Assembly (NCBI GenBank): GCA_030148625.1
Contig: JASBTC010000109.1
Location: 1 to 9,746, forward strand
Source: Sphingobium sp.
Lineage (GTDB): Bacteria; Pseudomonadota; Alphaproteobacteria; Sphingomonadales; Sphingomonadaceae
DNA: 9,746 nt
Direction of reading: 5' to 3'
Positions 1-6,814 of this stretch are shown here, in pieces. Numbering within the stretch: position 1 is the first letter of the stretch; each line of letters starts with the position of its first letter. The notes beneath the pieces were generated by a model. That model was given only the letters and a program-made list of their open reading frames with translations. It was not told the DNA's origin and did not search any database. The translations under genes and the position numbers were made by a program.

Positions 1-60
1 CGCCCGCCCGCCGCGTGGGCGGCGGGGGGCGCCTCCCGCCGCGCCGCGGCCCCCACCCCC
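1..60. other. Low-complexity, hairpin-rich GC stretch at window edge
   Basis: Only 3 of these 60 bases are A or T. The stretch contains an inverted repeat, CCCGCCG at 7-13 against CGGCGGG at 20-26. It stays open in the addA frame but encodes a low-complexity run rich in Ala, Pro, Gly and Arg. From base 61 the frame reads LDVPDGDVEAMI, which looks like normal AddA sequence. It may be a true variable linker or an assembly error at a contig end; I cannot decide from the sequence alone. Confidence 0.5.
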
Positions 61-2793
61 CTCGACGTACCCGATGGCGATGTCGAGGCGATGATCGCCG
101 ATGCGTGCGCCGGTTTCGAGGACGAGCTGGAATTTATCGCCGAAGCGAACGAGGTTTGGGCGACCAAGAACGGGCAGGCACGCACAGCGATCGTCCGCGG
201 CTGGATCGGGCTCGATCCGGCCGAACGCGCCGAACGGCTGGGGGAGCTTCATCTGGTCTGGGCCAAGGCGGATGGCGATCCGCGTTCGTTCAAACCGGGG
301 CAGGCGCCGCAGGTTGCGGGCTATGAGGATGCGGCGATGGCGCTGCACGGCCAATGCGCCGAATTGCTCGGCCTGCGCGCACGCGCCGGACTGGCCGCAT
401 TGCTGGCACAGGGGCTGGAGGCGGGGCGGACCTATGCGCGCGCCTATGCTGAGGCCAAGCGCGCCACGGGCGTGGTCGATTTCGACGATCTGATCCGGCG
501 CACTGTCTCGCTGCTCGGCCAGTCGCATATGGCCGAATGGATCCGCTACAAGCTTGATCAGGCGACCGATCACGTCCTGGTCGACGAAGCGCAGGACACC
601 AATCTCAATCAGTGGACGATCATCCGGGCATTGGCCGAGGAGTTCTTCGCCGATGATCCGGATGATCAGGCCCGGGTGCGCACGATCTTTTCGGTTGGCG
701 ATTTCAAACAGGCGATCTTCGGTTTCCAGGGCACCGATCCCGTCTTCTTTCGCGCCGCGCAGGATTATTTCAGCGCGCGTGCCCATGAGGGCGGGCGCGA
801 GGTCCATGGACTCTCGCTGACCGAATCCTTCCGGTCTACCGCACCGGTCCTCACGCTCGTCGACCGGGTCCTCGCGGAACTGGGCGAGGGCGCGCTCAGC
901 GGCATGATCGATCTCGAACCGCATCGCAGCGCCGTCCCGGGGCCGGGGCGCGTGACCCTGTGGAGTCCGGTCTCACCCGAAGCCGCGGCCGAGGGCGATA
1001 TCGACGGCGACGAAAGCTGGCTGTCGGATTCGACGCGCAATTTCGCGACGCTGTTGGCGCGACAGATCAAGGCCTGGCTCGATGCGGGGCTCTGGATCAA
1101 CAATCGCGGCCGGCCCAAACGGCTCGAACCGCAGGATATCCTGATCCTCGTACGCCGGCGCAGCGAACTCGCCTCGCTGATCGTCGCGCGCCTCCATGCC
1201 GAAGGTGTGCCGGTGGCGGGCGTCGACCGGTTGCGGCTCAATGCACCGCTCGCCGTGCGCGACCTGCTTGCCGCCGTGCGCTTCGCGACCCAGCCCCAGG
1301 ACGATCTCAACCTTGCCGCACTGCTGGTATCGCCGCTGGTCGGCTGGTCGCAGGACGATCTCTATGTCGCGGCGCATGGGCGCAGGGGATCGCTTTGGGG
1401 GCATCTCGGCGATCGTCAGCCCGCCGCTTTGCGTGAGATGCTGCGCCGCGCCGATTTCACGACGCCTTACCGTTTTCTCGAAGAGATATTGTCGGGGCCG
1501 CTCGACGGACGGCGCAAGCTGCTGCGGCGGCTGGGGCAGGAGGCGCGCGACCCGATCGAGGAACTGATGAATGCCGCACTCGGCTTCGAGCGCGATGCGA
1601 CACCGACATTGCAGGCGTTCCTCGATCGGTTCGAACGCGAGACCGAGGATATCAAGCGTGATCCCTCGCAGCCGCTCGACGCCGTCCGCGTGATGACCGC
1701 GCATGGCGCCAAGGGATTGCAGGCGCCTTTGGTCGTGCTGGCCGATGCGACGGTCGATCCGGGATCGAGCCCGCGCGGTCGGCTCGACTGGCCGGTGATC
1801 GACGGCGCCGATCCGGTGCCGGTGTTCCGGCCGCGCAAGGATGAATTGACCGGCAGCCTCGCCGACGCGGCGGCGCTCGCCGATGCGCGCGAGATGGAGG
1901 AACATTGGCGGCTGCTTTATGTCGCGCTGACCCGCGCCGAGGAATGGCTGGTCGTCGGTGGTGCGCTCGGTCCGCGCGCCAAGGGTGTCGCGCCCGAGAA
2001 AAGCTGGCATGCCGCGGTCGAGCGGGCCATGGCCTCGCTCGAGGTCGAGGCGGTGGAGGAAGCGCCCTGGGGCATGGTCCGCCATTTCGCCGGCGGCGAT
2101 GCGGTGACGGGCAGGGAGGCTTCGAGGGCGCGGATGATCGAGCCCGCGCTTCCCGATTGGCTGCGCCGGCCCGCACCGGTCGAAGCGCGTCCGCCGCGTC
2201 CGCTGGCGCCCTCGTCGCTGGGCGACGATGATGCGGCGAGCCCACCGCCCGGCATCGGCATGCGTGCCGCCGCCGAGCGCGGCCGGCATCTCCATGCGCT
2301 GTTCGAACGTCTGCCCGAAGTCGCGCCCGCCGATCGCGAGGCCGGGGCGCTGCGCTGGCTGGAACTCAATGCCGGCGTGGCCGATGCCGGCGAACGCGGC
2401 GCGATCGTCGCGGCCGCACTGGCGGTCATCGATCGCCATCCCGACCTGTTCGCACCCGGCGCGCTTGCCGAAGCGCCGATCGCGGCAGTGGTCGGCGGCG
2501 ATGTGATCGCGGGCACGGTCGACCGGCTGATCGTCGGCGACGACGTCGTCCGCCTCGTCGATTTCAAGACGGGGCGGCGCGTGCCGTCATCCGCCGATGC
2601 CGCGCCGGTCCATCATCTGCGGCAGATGTCGGCCTATGCCGAGGCGCTGGGCGTAATCTTTCCGGGGCGGCGGATCGAGGCGGCCCTGCTCTATACGGCC
2701 GGGCCGACGCTGATGCCGCTCGATCCGGCGCTGCTCGCGCGCCACAAGCCCGGCTTGCAGGACATGGAGCAAAGCTTGGGTCAAAGCCGTTGA
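1..2793 (+). CDS. addA: AddA, double-strand break repair helicase-nuclease subunit (5'-truncated by window edge)
   Basis: The protein is the large subunit of AddAB, an ATP-dependent helicase and nuclease that resects double-strand breaks for RecA loading; it functionally replaces RecBCD in alphaproteobacteria. The frame is open from base 1 to the TGA at 2791-2793, giving 930 residues. AddA is usually about 1,150, so some 200 N-terminal residues with the Walker A P-loop lie outside; the ATG at 91 is internal. Superfamily 1 helicase motifs appear in order: II DEAQDTN (583-603), III GDFKQAIFGFQG (near 700-735), IV FRS (near 829), V MTAHGAKGLQ (near 1693-1722) and VI LLYVALTRAEE (near 1912-1944). 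The C-terminal RecB-type nuclease domain has its His (2293-2295), the GTVDRL Asp (2521-2523), the DFKTGR Asp and Lys (2560-2568) and a QMSAYAEAL segment. All visible catalytic positions are intact. Next comes trxA, a usual alphaproteobacterial neighbour; addB would be expected upstream. Confidence 0.95.
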   Translation, partial: RPPAAWAAGGASRRAAAPTPLDVPDGDVEAMIADACAGFEDELEFIAEANEVWATKNGQARTAIVRGWIGLDPAERAERLGELHLVWAKADGDPRSFKPGQAPQVAGYEDAAMALHGQCAELLGLRARAGLAALLAQGLEAGRTYARAYAEAKRATGVVDFDDLIRRTVSLLGQSHMAEWIRYKLDQATDHVLVDEAQDTNLNQWTIIRALAEEFFADDPDDQARVRTIFSVGDFKQAIFGFQGTDPVFFRAAQDYFSARAHEGGREVHGLSLTESFRSTAPVLTLVDRVLAELGEGALSGMIDLEPHRSAVPGPGRVTLWSPVSPEAAAEGDIDGDESWLSDSTRNFATLLARQIKAWLDAGLWINNRGRPKRLEPQDILILVRRRSELASLIVARLHAEGVPVAGVDRLRLNAPLAVRDLLAAVRFATQPQDDLNLAALLVSPLVGWSQDDLYVAAHGRRGSLWGHLGDRQPAALREMLRRADFTTPYRFLEEILSGPLDGRRKLLRRLGQEARDPIEELMNAALGFERDATPTLQAFLDRFERETEDIKRDPSQPLDAVRVMTAHGAKGLQAPLVVLADATVDPGSSPRGRLDWPVIDGADPVPVFRPRKDELTGSLADAAALADAREMEEHWRLLYVALTRAEEWLVVGGALGPRAKGVAPEKSWHAAVERAMASLEVEAVEEAPWGMVRHFAGGDAVTGREASRARMIEPALPDWLRRPAPVEARPPRPLAPSSLGDDDAASPPPGIGMRAAAERGRHLHALFERLPEVAPADREAGALRWLELNAGVADAGERGAIVAAALAVIDRHPDLFAPGALAEAPIAAVVGGDVIAGTVDRLIVGDDVVRLVDFKTGRRVPSSADAAPVHHLRQMSAYAEALGVIFPGRRIEAALLYTAGPTLMPLDPALLARHKPGLQDMEQSLGQSR

Positions 2794-2818
2794 GCGAACG
2801 GTACAGTGTTCCTAGATA
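2790..2818 (+). promoter_or_regulatory. Possible sigma-70-type promoter for trxA
   Basis: TTGAGC (2790-2795) lies 17 bases before TAGATA (2813-2818). The -35 box matches TTGACA at 4 of 6 positions and overlaps the addA stop codon. The -10 box matches TATAAT only at positions 1, 2 and 4. The segment is noticeably more AT-rich than its surroundings and sits about 25 bases before the trxA start. The spacing is ideal but the match is moderate, so this is a prediction only. Confidence 0.35.
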
Positions 2819-2829
2819 GGGTCCGACAG

Positions 2830-2835
2830 AAGGAG
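2830..2835 (+). promoter_or_regulatory. Strong Shine-Dalgarno of trxA
   Basis: AAGGAG sits 8 bases before the ATG at 2844. It is the best ribosome binding site in the window, fitting high expression of thioredoxin, and it fixes the trxA start. Confidence 0.85.
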
Positions 2836-2843
2836 TCCGGCAA

Positions 2844-3194
2844 ATGGCCACCAAAGCGATCAGCGATTCGAGTTTCCACGACGATGTCATTGCGTCCGAC
2901 CGGCCAGTGCTGGTCGATTTCTGGGCAGAATGGTGCGGTCCGTGCAAGATGATCGGCCCTTCGCTCGAAGAGATCGCCGAGGAATTGGGTGAGCAGGTGA
3001 CGATCGCCAAGATCAACATCGACGACAATCCTGATGCGCCGGCCCGTTACGGCGTGCGCGGCATTCCGACGATGATCCTCTTCAAGAATGGCGAACCCGC
3101 CGCCACCAAGGTCGGCGCGGCGCCCAAGAGCGCGCTCAAGGGCTGGCTCGAAGGTGAGCTGCAGTCGGACGGCGGCGATCGTCAAGCGCTGTGA
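2844..3194 (+). CDS. trxA: Thioredoxin
   Basis: This is a cytoplasmic protein-disulfide reductase that passes electrons from thioredoxin reductase to targets such as ribonucleotide reductase and peroxide-defence enzymes. The 116 residues cover one complete thioredoxin fold, slightly longer than the usual 105-110 because of a short polar C-terminal tail after about residue 107. The active site WCGPC is at residues 30-34 with redox cysteines C31 and C34. The buried Asp is D25 in VDFWAEW, and the cis-proline is P75 in GIPT. There is no signal peptide, so it is not a periplasmic DsbE/TlpA-type protein. The gene follows addA by 50 bases and has its own Shine-Dalgarno and possibly its own promoter. 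The addA-trxA order supports an alphaproteobacterial chromosome. Confidence 0.97.
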   Translation: MATKAISDSSFHDDVIASDRPVLVDFWAEWCGPCKMIGPSLEEIAEELGEQVTIAKINIDDNPDAPARYGVRGIPTMILFKNGEPAATKVGAAPKSALKGWLEGELQSDGGDRQAL

Positions 3195-3200
3195 CACAAG

Positions 3201-3217
3201 GTCCCGCGTCGCGGGAT
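3201..3217 (+). terminator. Small hairpin after trxA, possible weak terminator
   Basis: TCCCGC (3202-3207) pairs perfectly with GCGGGA (3211-3216) around a 3-base loop, and a G-T wobble (3201/3217) can extend it. It starts 6 bases after the trxA stop and ends 15 bases before the acetyltransferase start. No T-run follows, so it is not a classical intrinsic terminator. It could instead attenuate transcription or protect the trxA mRNA 3' end. Confidence 0.35.
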
Positions 3218-3232
3218 TGATATCATGTTGCG

Positions 3233-3775
3233 ATGACTGAGCCCTCGCCGGTCCTGTTCTCCGGCGCATTGCCCAAGGCACTGCGCCGGCAGGACGTTAC
3301 GCTTCGTCCGGAAACGGCCGACGACACGGCGTTCCTGCGCCGGCTCTATGCGCATCACCGCGCCGAGGAACTGGCGCACACGAACTGGCCCGTCGAAATG
3401 CGCGAGCGTTTTCTCGACAGCCAGTTCGACCTGCAGCGTACCCATTTCACCACCCAGTTTCCCGATTGCGACTGGCTGATCGTGCTGCGCGGCCGATCCG
3501 GCGCAACGGCGCGGCCGGTCGGCCGGCTTTATCTCGATCGCACGGCCACCCCCTGGCATCTCGTCGACATCTCGCTCGTCCCCGAACTGCGCGGCAAGGG
3601 CGTCGGTTCGGCGCTGTTGGCATGGATCATGGTGTCGGCGCCCGCGATCGATCTGCATGTCGCGCGCGACAATCCGCGCGCCGAGGCGCTGTATCGGCGG
3701 CTGGGGTTCACCGAACAGATGGCGACATCGGCCACGCACAAGCGCATGGGATGGCGGCGGCCGGCCAGTCTCTGA
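3233..3775 (+). CDS. GNAT family N-acetyltransferase
   Basis: The enzyme is predicted to transfer an acetyl group from acetyl-CoA to an amine; the substrate cannot be told. The protein has 180 residues, within the normal GNAT range. After a 20-residue N-terminal extension, the GNAT fold begins with VTLRPETADDTAFLRRLY. The acetyl-CoA pyrophosphate-binding motif A is RGKGVG at residues 120-125, preceded by the beta-strand VDISLVP. Motif B contains ARDNPRAEALYRRLGF (residues 144-159), with the Tyr (Y154) that often serves as general acid. There is no signal peptide or membrane segment, so it should be cytosolic. The ATG at 3233 lacks a clear Shine-Dalgarno; the nearby ATG at 3225 is out of frame. 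It lies 38 bases after trxA and 76 bases before virB2 and could be read with either. The N-terminal half resembles GNATs I recall beside phage tail-type genes, but I see none here. Confidence 0.85.
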   Translation: MTEPSPVLFSGALPKALRRQDVTLRPETADDTAFLRRLYAHHRAEELAHTNWPVEMRERFLDSQFDLQRTHFTTQFPDCDWLIVLRGRSGATARPVGRLYLDRTATPWHLVDISLVPELRGKGVGSALLAWIMVSAPAIDLHVARDNPRAEALYRRLGFTEQMATSATHKRMGWRRPASL

Positions 3776-3851
3776 TCGGGCTTGGCAAGGTCGGGGCGAG
3801 CGCGCACTGTGGCCGACGGGCGAATCGCGGAAAATGGGGGAAAGCCGCTTG

Positions 3852-4175
3852 ATGCTTCGTAAGATCAAGGCGTTGACGATGTGGGTGGTCGCGGCATGTT
3901 GCGCGCTGCCGGGTCATGCGTTCGCACAGGATTCGCTTGCCGATCCCGCAGGCTCCGGCGTGCTGGTGGCGGCGGTCAACTGGCTGCAGGGCACCTTGCT
4001 CGGCACCGTCGCGACCGTGGTTGCCGTCATTGCGGTGGCGTCGGTCGGTTTCCTGATGCTGACCGGGCGGATCAACTGGCGCTATGGCGCGACGGTGATC
4101 CTCGGCTGCTTCATCCTGTTCGGGGCGGCAAGCATCGTCGCGGGTATCCAGTCCACCGCCAGCCTGGCGAACTGA
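3852..4175 (+). CDS. virB2: VirB2-type pilin, TrbC/VirB2 family
   Basis: This is the major pilus subunit of the type IV secretion system, processed and held in the inner membrane before pilus assembly. The ATG at 3852 gives 107 residues. It was preferred because a G-rich Shine-Dalgarno-like GGGGGA (3836-3841) lies 10 bases upstream and the product starts directly with a basic n-region. An in-frame ATG at 3834 would add six residues. A signal peptide (residues 1-25) ends in HAFA before Q26, a good signal peptidase I site. The mature 82 residues carry two hydrophobic helices, about 49-71 and 79-99, joined by a short basic loop LTGRINWR, the typical TrbC/VirB2 layout. It is the first gene of the virB cluster, 3 bases before virB3. 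The VAAC sequence in the signal (residues 13-16) resembles a lipobox; see findings. Confidence 0.88.
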   Translation: MLRKIKALTMWVVAACCALPGHAFAQDSLADPAGSGVLVAAVNWLQGTLLGTVATVVAVIAVASVGFLMLTGRINWRYGATVILGCFILFGAASIVAGIQSTASLAN

Positions 4176-4178
4176 ACC

Positions 4179-4463
4179 ATGAACGGCTTGGCTCAGGATC
4201 CGGTCTTCGTTGCGTTGACGAGGCCGCAGATGTTCGCCGGCGTCACTTATAGTTATTTCATCCTCAACGCGGTGCTCGCGACCGAGTTGCTGCTGATCTT
4301 CCATTCGCTCTGGGCGTTGGTGCTGGCGGTGGTCGTGCATCTCGTCGGGGTTCTGCTCTGCCTGCGCGAGCCGCGTTTCTTCGATCTCTGGCTCGTCCGG
4401 GTCGGCCGCTGCCCGCGCGTACGCAACTATGCGATCTGGCGATGCAACTCCTACCGCCCCTGA
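4179..4463 (+). CDS. virB3: VirB3, inner-membrane component of type IV secretion system
   Basis: VirB3 is a small inner-membrane protein that works with VirB4 in pilus assembly and substrate transfer. The 94 residues match the usual size of about 90-110. The N-terminus carries the family hallmark DPVFVALTRPQMFAGV (residues 7-22). It is followed by two closely spaced hydrophobic segments (about 22-41 and 44-62) and a cytoplasmic, Arg-rich tail containing REPRFFDLW. Three bases separate it from virB2 and its last 22 bases overlap virB4 in another frame, so translation is probably coupled. No strong Shine-Dalgarno is seen. Position between a VirB2 pilin and VirB4 makes the assignment firm despite the short length. 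Confidence 0.93.
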   Translation: MNGLAQDPVFVALTRPQMFAGVTYSYFILNAVLATELLLIFHSLWALVLAVVVHLVGVLLCLREPRFFDLWLVRVGRCPRVRNYAIWRCNSYRP

Positions 4464-6814
4464 CGCGGGACAAGCGCGCGATCGCCAACGAGAAACCGGC
4501 GGGGCATCACCTCCCTTATGCCCGGCACGTCGACGATCATACGCTGGAGACGCGCGACGGCCTGCTGATGCAGGTGATCCATCTGCGCGGGCTGCTGTTC
4601 GAGACCGCCGACACCGATGAGATCAATTATCGCAAGATGCTGCGCGATGCGATGCTGCAGGCGATCGGATCGTCGCGCTTCGCGCTCTATCATCACGTCA
4701 TCCGCCGCCGTGCCGATGTCGCGCTGACCGCCAAATTCCCCGACGAATTCTCGGCCGCACTCGATGCGGCGTGGCGCAAGCGGCTCGACGACAAGCGGCT
4801 TTACGTCAACGATCTGTTCCTGACTTTGGTGCGCCGCCCGCTTCAGGGGCGGATCGGCATCGCCGATCGCGTCCGCGGCTGGATGGGCCGGGCCACGACC
4901 GAGCCCGATCTCGCCATCGGCCATGAACTGCGCCAGCTCGACAGCGCCCGCGACAATCTGCTCGCCCAGCTCGGCAGCTATGCGCCCCGCCTGTTGAGCG
5001 CCTACGAAACGCCGCAGGGGCCATGTTCCGAGCCGCTCGAATTCCTGTCGTCGCTTTACAATGCGGAGATGCGGCCGGTGCTGCTGCCGATGCAGGATGC
5101 CGGCGCTTATCTTCCCTATCGCCGGATCAGTTTCGGTCAGGATACCGCTGAACTCGGGCCGGCGGGCAAGACGCCGCGCAGCTTTGTCAGCCTGGTCTCG
5201 ATCAAGGATTATCCGGCCCAGACCGCGCCGGGCATGCTGGATGAATTGCTGCGCCTGCCCTTCGAGATCACGGTCTCCCAATCCTTCGGCTTCGTCGATC
5301 GCCAGGCGGCGCTCGGGCGGATGAATCTGGCGTTGCGCCGGATGCGATCGGCCGAGGACGAAGCGCTCAGCCTGCGCGCCGAACTCTCGACGGCGAAGGA
5401 CGAAGTCGCCGCCGGCCGCGCGGGGTTCGGCGAGCATCACATGACCGTCGCGGTCCATGGCGAGACCCCCGAGATCGTCGATGCGGGCGTTGCCGAGGTC
5501 CAGGCGTCGCTCGCCGATCTCGGCATCATCGCGGTGCGTGAGGATATCGCGCTCGAACCCGCCTTCTGGGCGCAGTTTCCCGGCAATTTCAAATATATCG
5601 CGCGGCGCGGACTGGTTTCGACCGGAAATTTCGCGGGCTTTGCGAGCAGCCATAATTTCCCGCTCGGCCGTCCCGACGCCAATCATTGGGGTGAAGCGGT
5701 CAGCCTGCTCGAGACCACGGCGGCCGGCCCCTATTTCTTCAATTTCCATCAGGGCGATCTCGGCAATTTCACGGTGATCGGCCCGTCGGGCTCGGGCAAG
5801 ACCGTCGCGCTCAATTTCCTGCTCGCCCAGGCGCGCAAATTCCGTCCGCGCATCATCTTCTTCGACAAGGATCGCGGCGCCGAGCTGTTCATCCGCGCGA
5901 TCGGCGGACGCTATGATCTGTTGCGCCCTGGAACGAGCGCCGGCCTCAATCCCCTGCAGCTGGAGGACAATCCCGCCAATCGCCAGTTCCTGATCGATTG
6001 GCTGGCCCAGATTTCCGGTGCCGCCGATGTCGACGAGATGGCGAGCATCCGCGACGCGGTGGACGCCAATTTCGCGCAGCCGATCGAGCATCGCCGGCTG
6101 CGCCATCTGGCCGAGCTGTTCCGTGGCGGCCACCGTCCCCATGCCGCCGATCTCTGGTCGCGGCTGCGGCCCTGGTGGGGCGATGGGGAGCGCGCCTGGC
6201 TGTTCGACAATCCGGCGGACCTGACCGACCTGTCGGCCGAGGCGGTGGGCTTCGACATGACCGCGATCCTCGACGATCCCGCAGTGCGCACGCCGGCGAT
6301 GATGTACCTGTTCCACCGCGTCGAGGAGCGGTTGGACGGCAGTGCGGCGATCATCGTGGTGGACGAGGGCTGGAAAGCGCTCGACGACGATGTATTCGTC
6401 CGGCGGATCAAGGATTGGGAAAAGACCATCCGCAAGCGCAACGGCATTGTCGGCTTCGCGACGCAGAGCGCGCAGGATGCGCTGGAAAGCCGGATCGCGA
6501 GCGCGATCATCGAACAGGCCGCCACCCAGATCTTCATGGCCAATCCCAAGGCGCGCGCGGACGATTATGTCGGCGGCTTCGGCCTCACCGCGCATGAGCA
6601 TGAAATCGTACGGACCTTGCCCGACGACGCGCATTGTTTCCTGATCAAGCATGGCGCCGACAGCGTCGTGGCGCGGCTCAACCTGTCGGGTGAGCGGGAC
6701 CTGCTCACCATCCTTTCGGGCCGCGAGCGCACCGTGCGGCTGCTCGACGAGATTCGGGAGATGAGCGGCGACGATCCCGCCGACTGGATTCCGCGCTTGC
6801 TGGAGCGCGTGTGA
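4442..6814 (+). CDS. virB4: VirB4, type IV secretion system ATPase
   Basis: VirB4 is the largest and best conserved ATPase of type IV secretion systems. It sits on the cytoplasmic face of the inner membrane and drives pilin extraction and substrate transfer. The 790 residues match the usual 780-820. The N-terminus has the typical HLPYARHVDD and TRDGLLMQV segments; the CagE/TrbE/VirB domain covers roughly residues 170-390 and includes QSFGFVDRQAALGRM. The RecA-like motor follows: Walker A GPSGSGKT at 447-454 (K453, T454), Walker B IIVVDEGW with D641 and E642, and the ATQ motif at 673-675. No membrane helix is needed. The start is supported by N-terminal similarity and by the overlap with virB3. 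All nucleotide-binding residues are intact, so the system should be energised. A large open frame on the other strand is a codon-bias shadow. Confidence 0.97.
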   Translation: MQLLPPLTRDKRAIANEKPAGHHLPYARHVDDHTLETRDGLLMQVIHLRGLLFETADTDEINYRKMLRDAMLQAIGSSRFALYHHVIRRRADVALTAKFPDEFSAALDAAWRKRLDDKRLYVNDLFLTLVRRPLQGRIGIADRVRGWMGRATTEPDLAIGHELRQLDSARDNLLAQLGSYAPRLLSAYETPQGPCSEPLEFLSSLYNAEMRPVLLPMQDAGAYLPYRRISFGQDTAELGPAGKTPRSFVSLVSIKDYPAQTAPGMLDELLRLPFEITVSQSFGFVDRQAALGRMNLALRRMRSAEDEALSLRAELSTAKDEVAAGRAGFGEHHMTVAVHGETPEIVDAGVAEVQASLADLGIIAVREDIALEPAFWAQFPGNFKYIARRGLVSTGNFAGFASSHNFPLGRPDANHWGEAVSLLETTAAGPYFFNFHQGDLGNFTVIGPSGSGKTVALNFLLAQARKFRPRIIFFDKDRGAELFIRAIGGRYDLLRPGTSAGLNPLQLEDNPANRQFLIDWLAQISGAADVDEMASIRDAVDANFAQPIEHRRLRHLAELFRGGHRPHAADLWSRLRPWWGDGERAWLFDNPADLTDLSAEAVGFDMTAILDDPAVRTPAMMYLFHRVEERLDGSAAIIVVDEGWKALDDDVFVRRIKDWEKTIRKRNGIVGFATQSAQDALESRIASAIIEQAATQIFMANPKARADDYVGGFGLTAHEHEIVRTLPDDAHCFLIKHGADSVVARLNLSGERDLLTILSGRERTVRLLDEIREMSGDDPADWIPRLLERV
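6802..6805 (+). promoter_or_regulatory. Shine-Dalgarno of virB6 inside virB4
   Basis: GGAG lies within the last codons of virB4, 8 bases before the ATG at 6814. This spacing favours that ATG over the GTG three bases upstream at 6811, which would be only 5 bases away. Confidence 0.6.

Noticed and set aside
15..326. Short + strand open frame at the left edge
   Set aside because: It lies in a different frame from addA, is dominated by Arg and Gly, and overlaps AddA coding sequence.
973..2439. A 488-codon open frame on the - strand opposite addA
   Set aside because: The + frame encodes clear helicase motifs over the same bases; the - product is low-complexity and resembles no family.
3657..3851. 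Longer virB2 reading frame starting inside the acetyltransferase gene
   Set aside because: The extra 65 residues are shadow sequence of the acetyltransferase and would bury the signal peptide; the ATG at 3852 gives a normal pilin precursor.
3776..3851. Sigma-70 or sigma-54 promoter for the virB operon
   Set aside because: TTGGCA at 3782-3787 looks like a -35 box, but the sequence 17 bases on (CACTGT) is a poor -10, and no GG-N10-GC element with a TTGC box is present. No promoter could be supported.
6811..6813. GTG as start of virB6
   Set aside because: It is possible but adds only one residue, and the Shine-Dalgarno at 6802-6805 is better spaced for the ATG at 6814.
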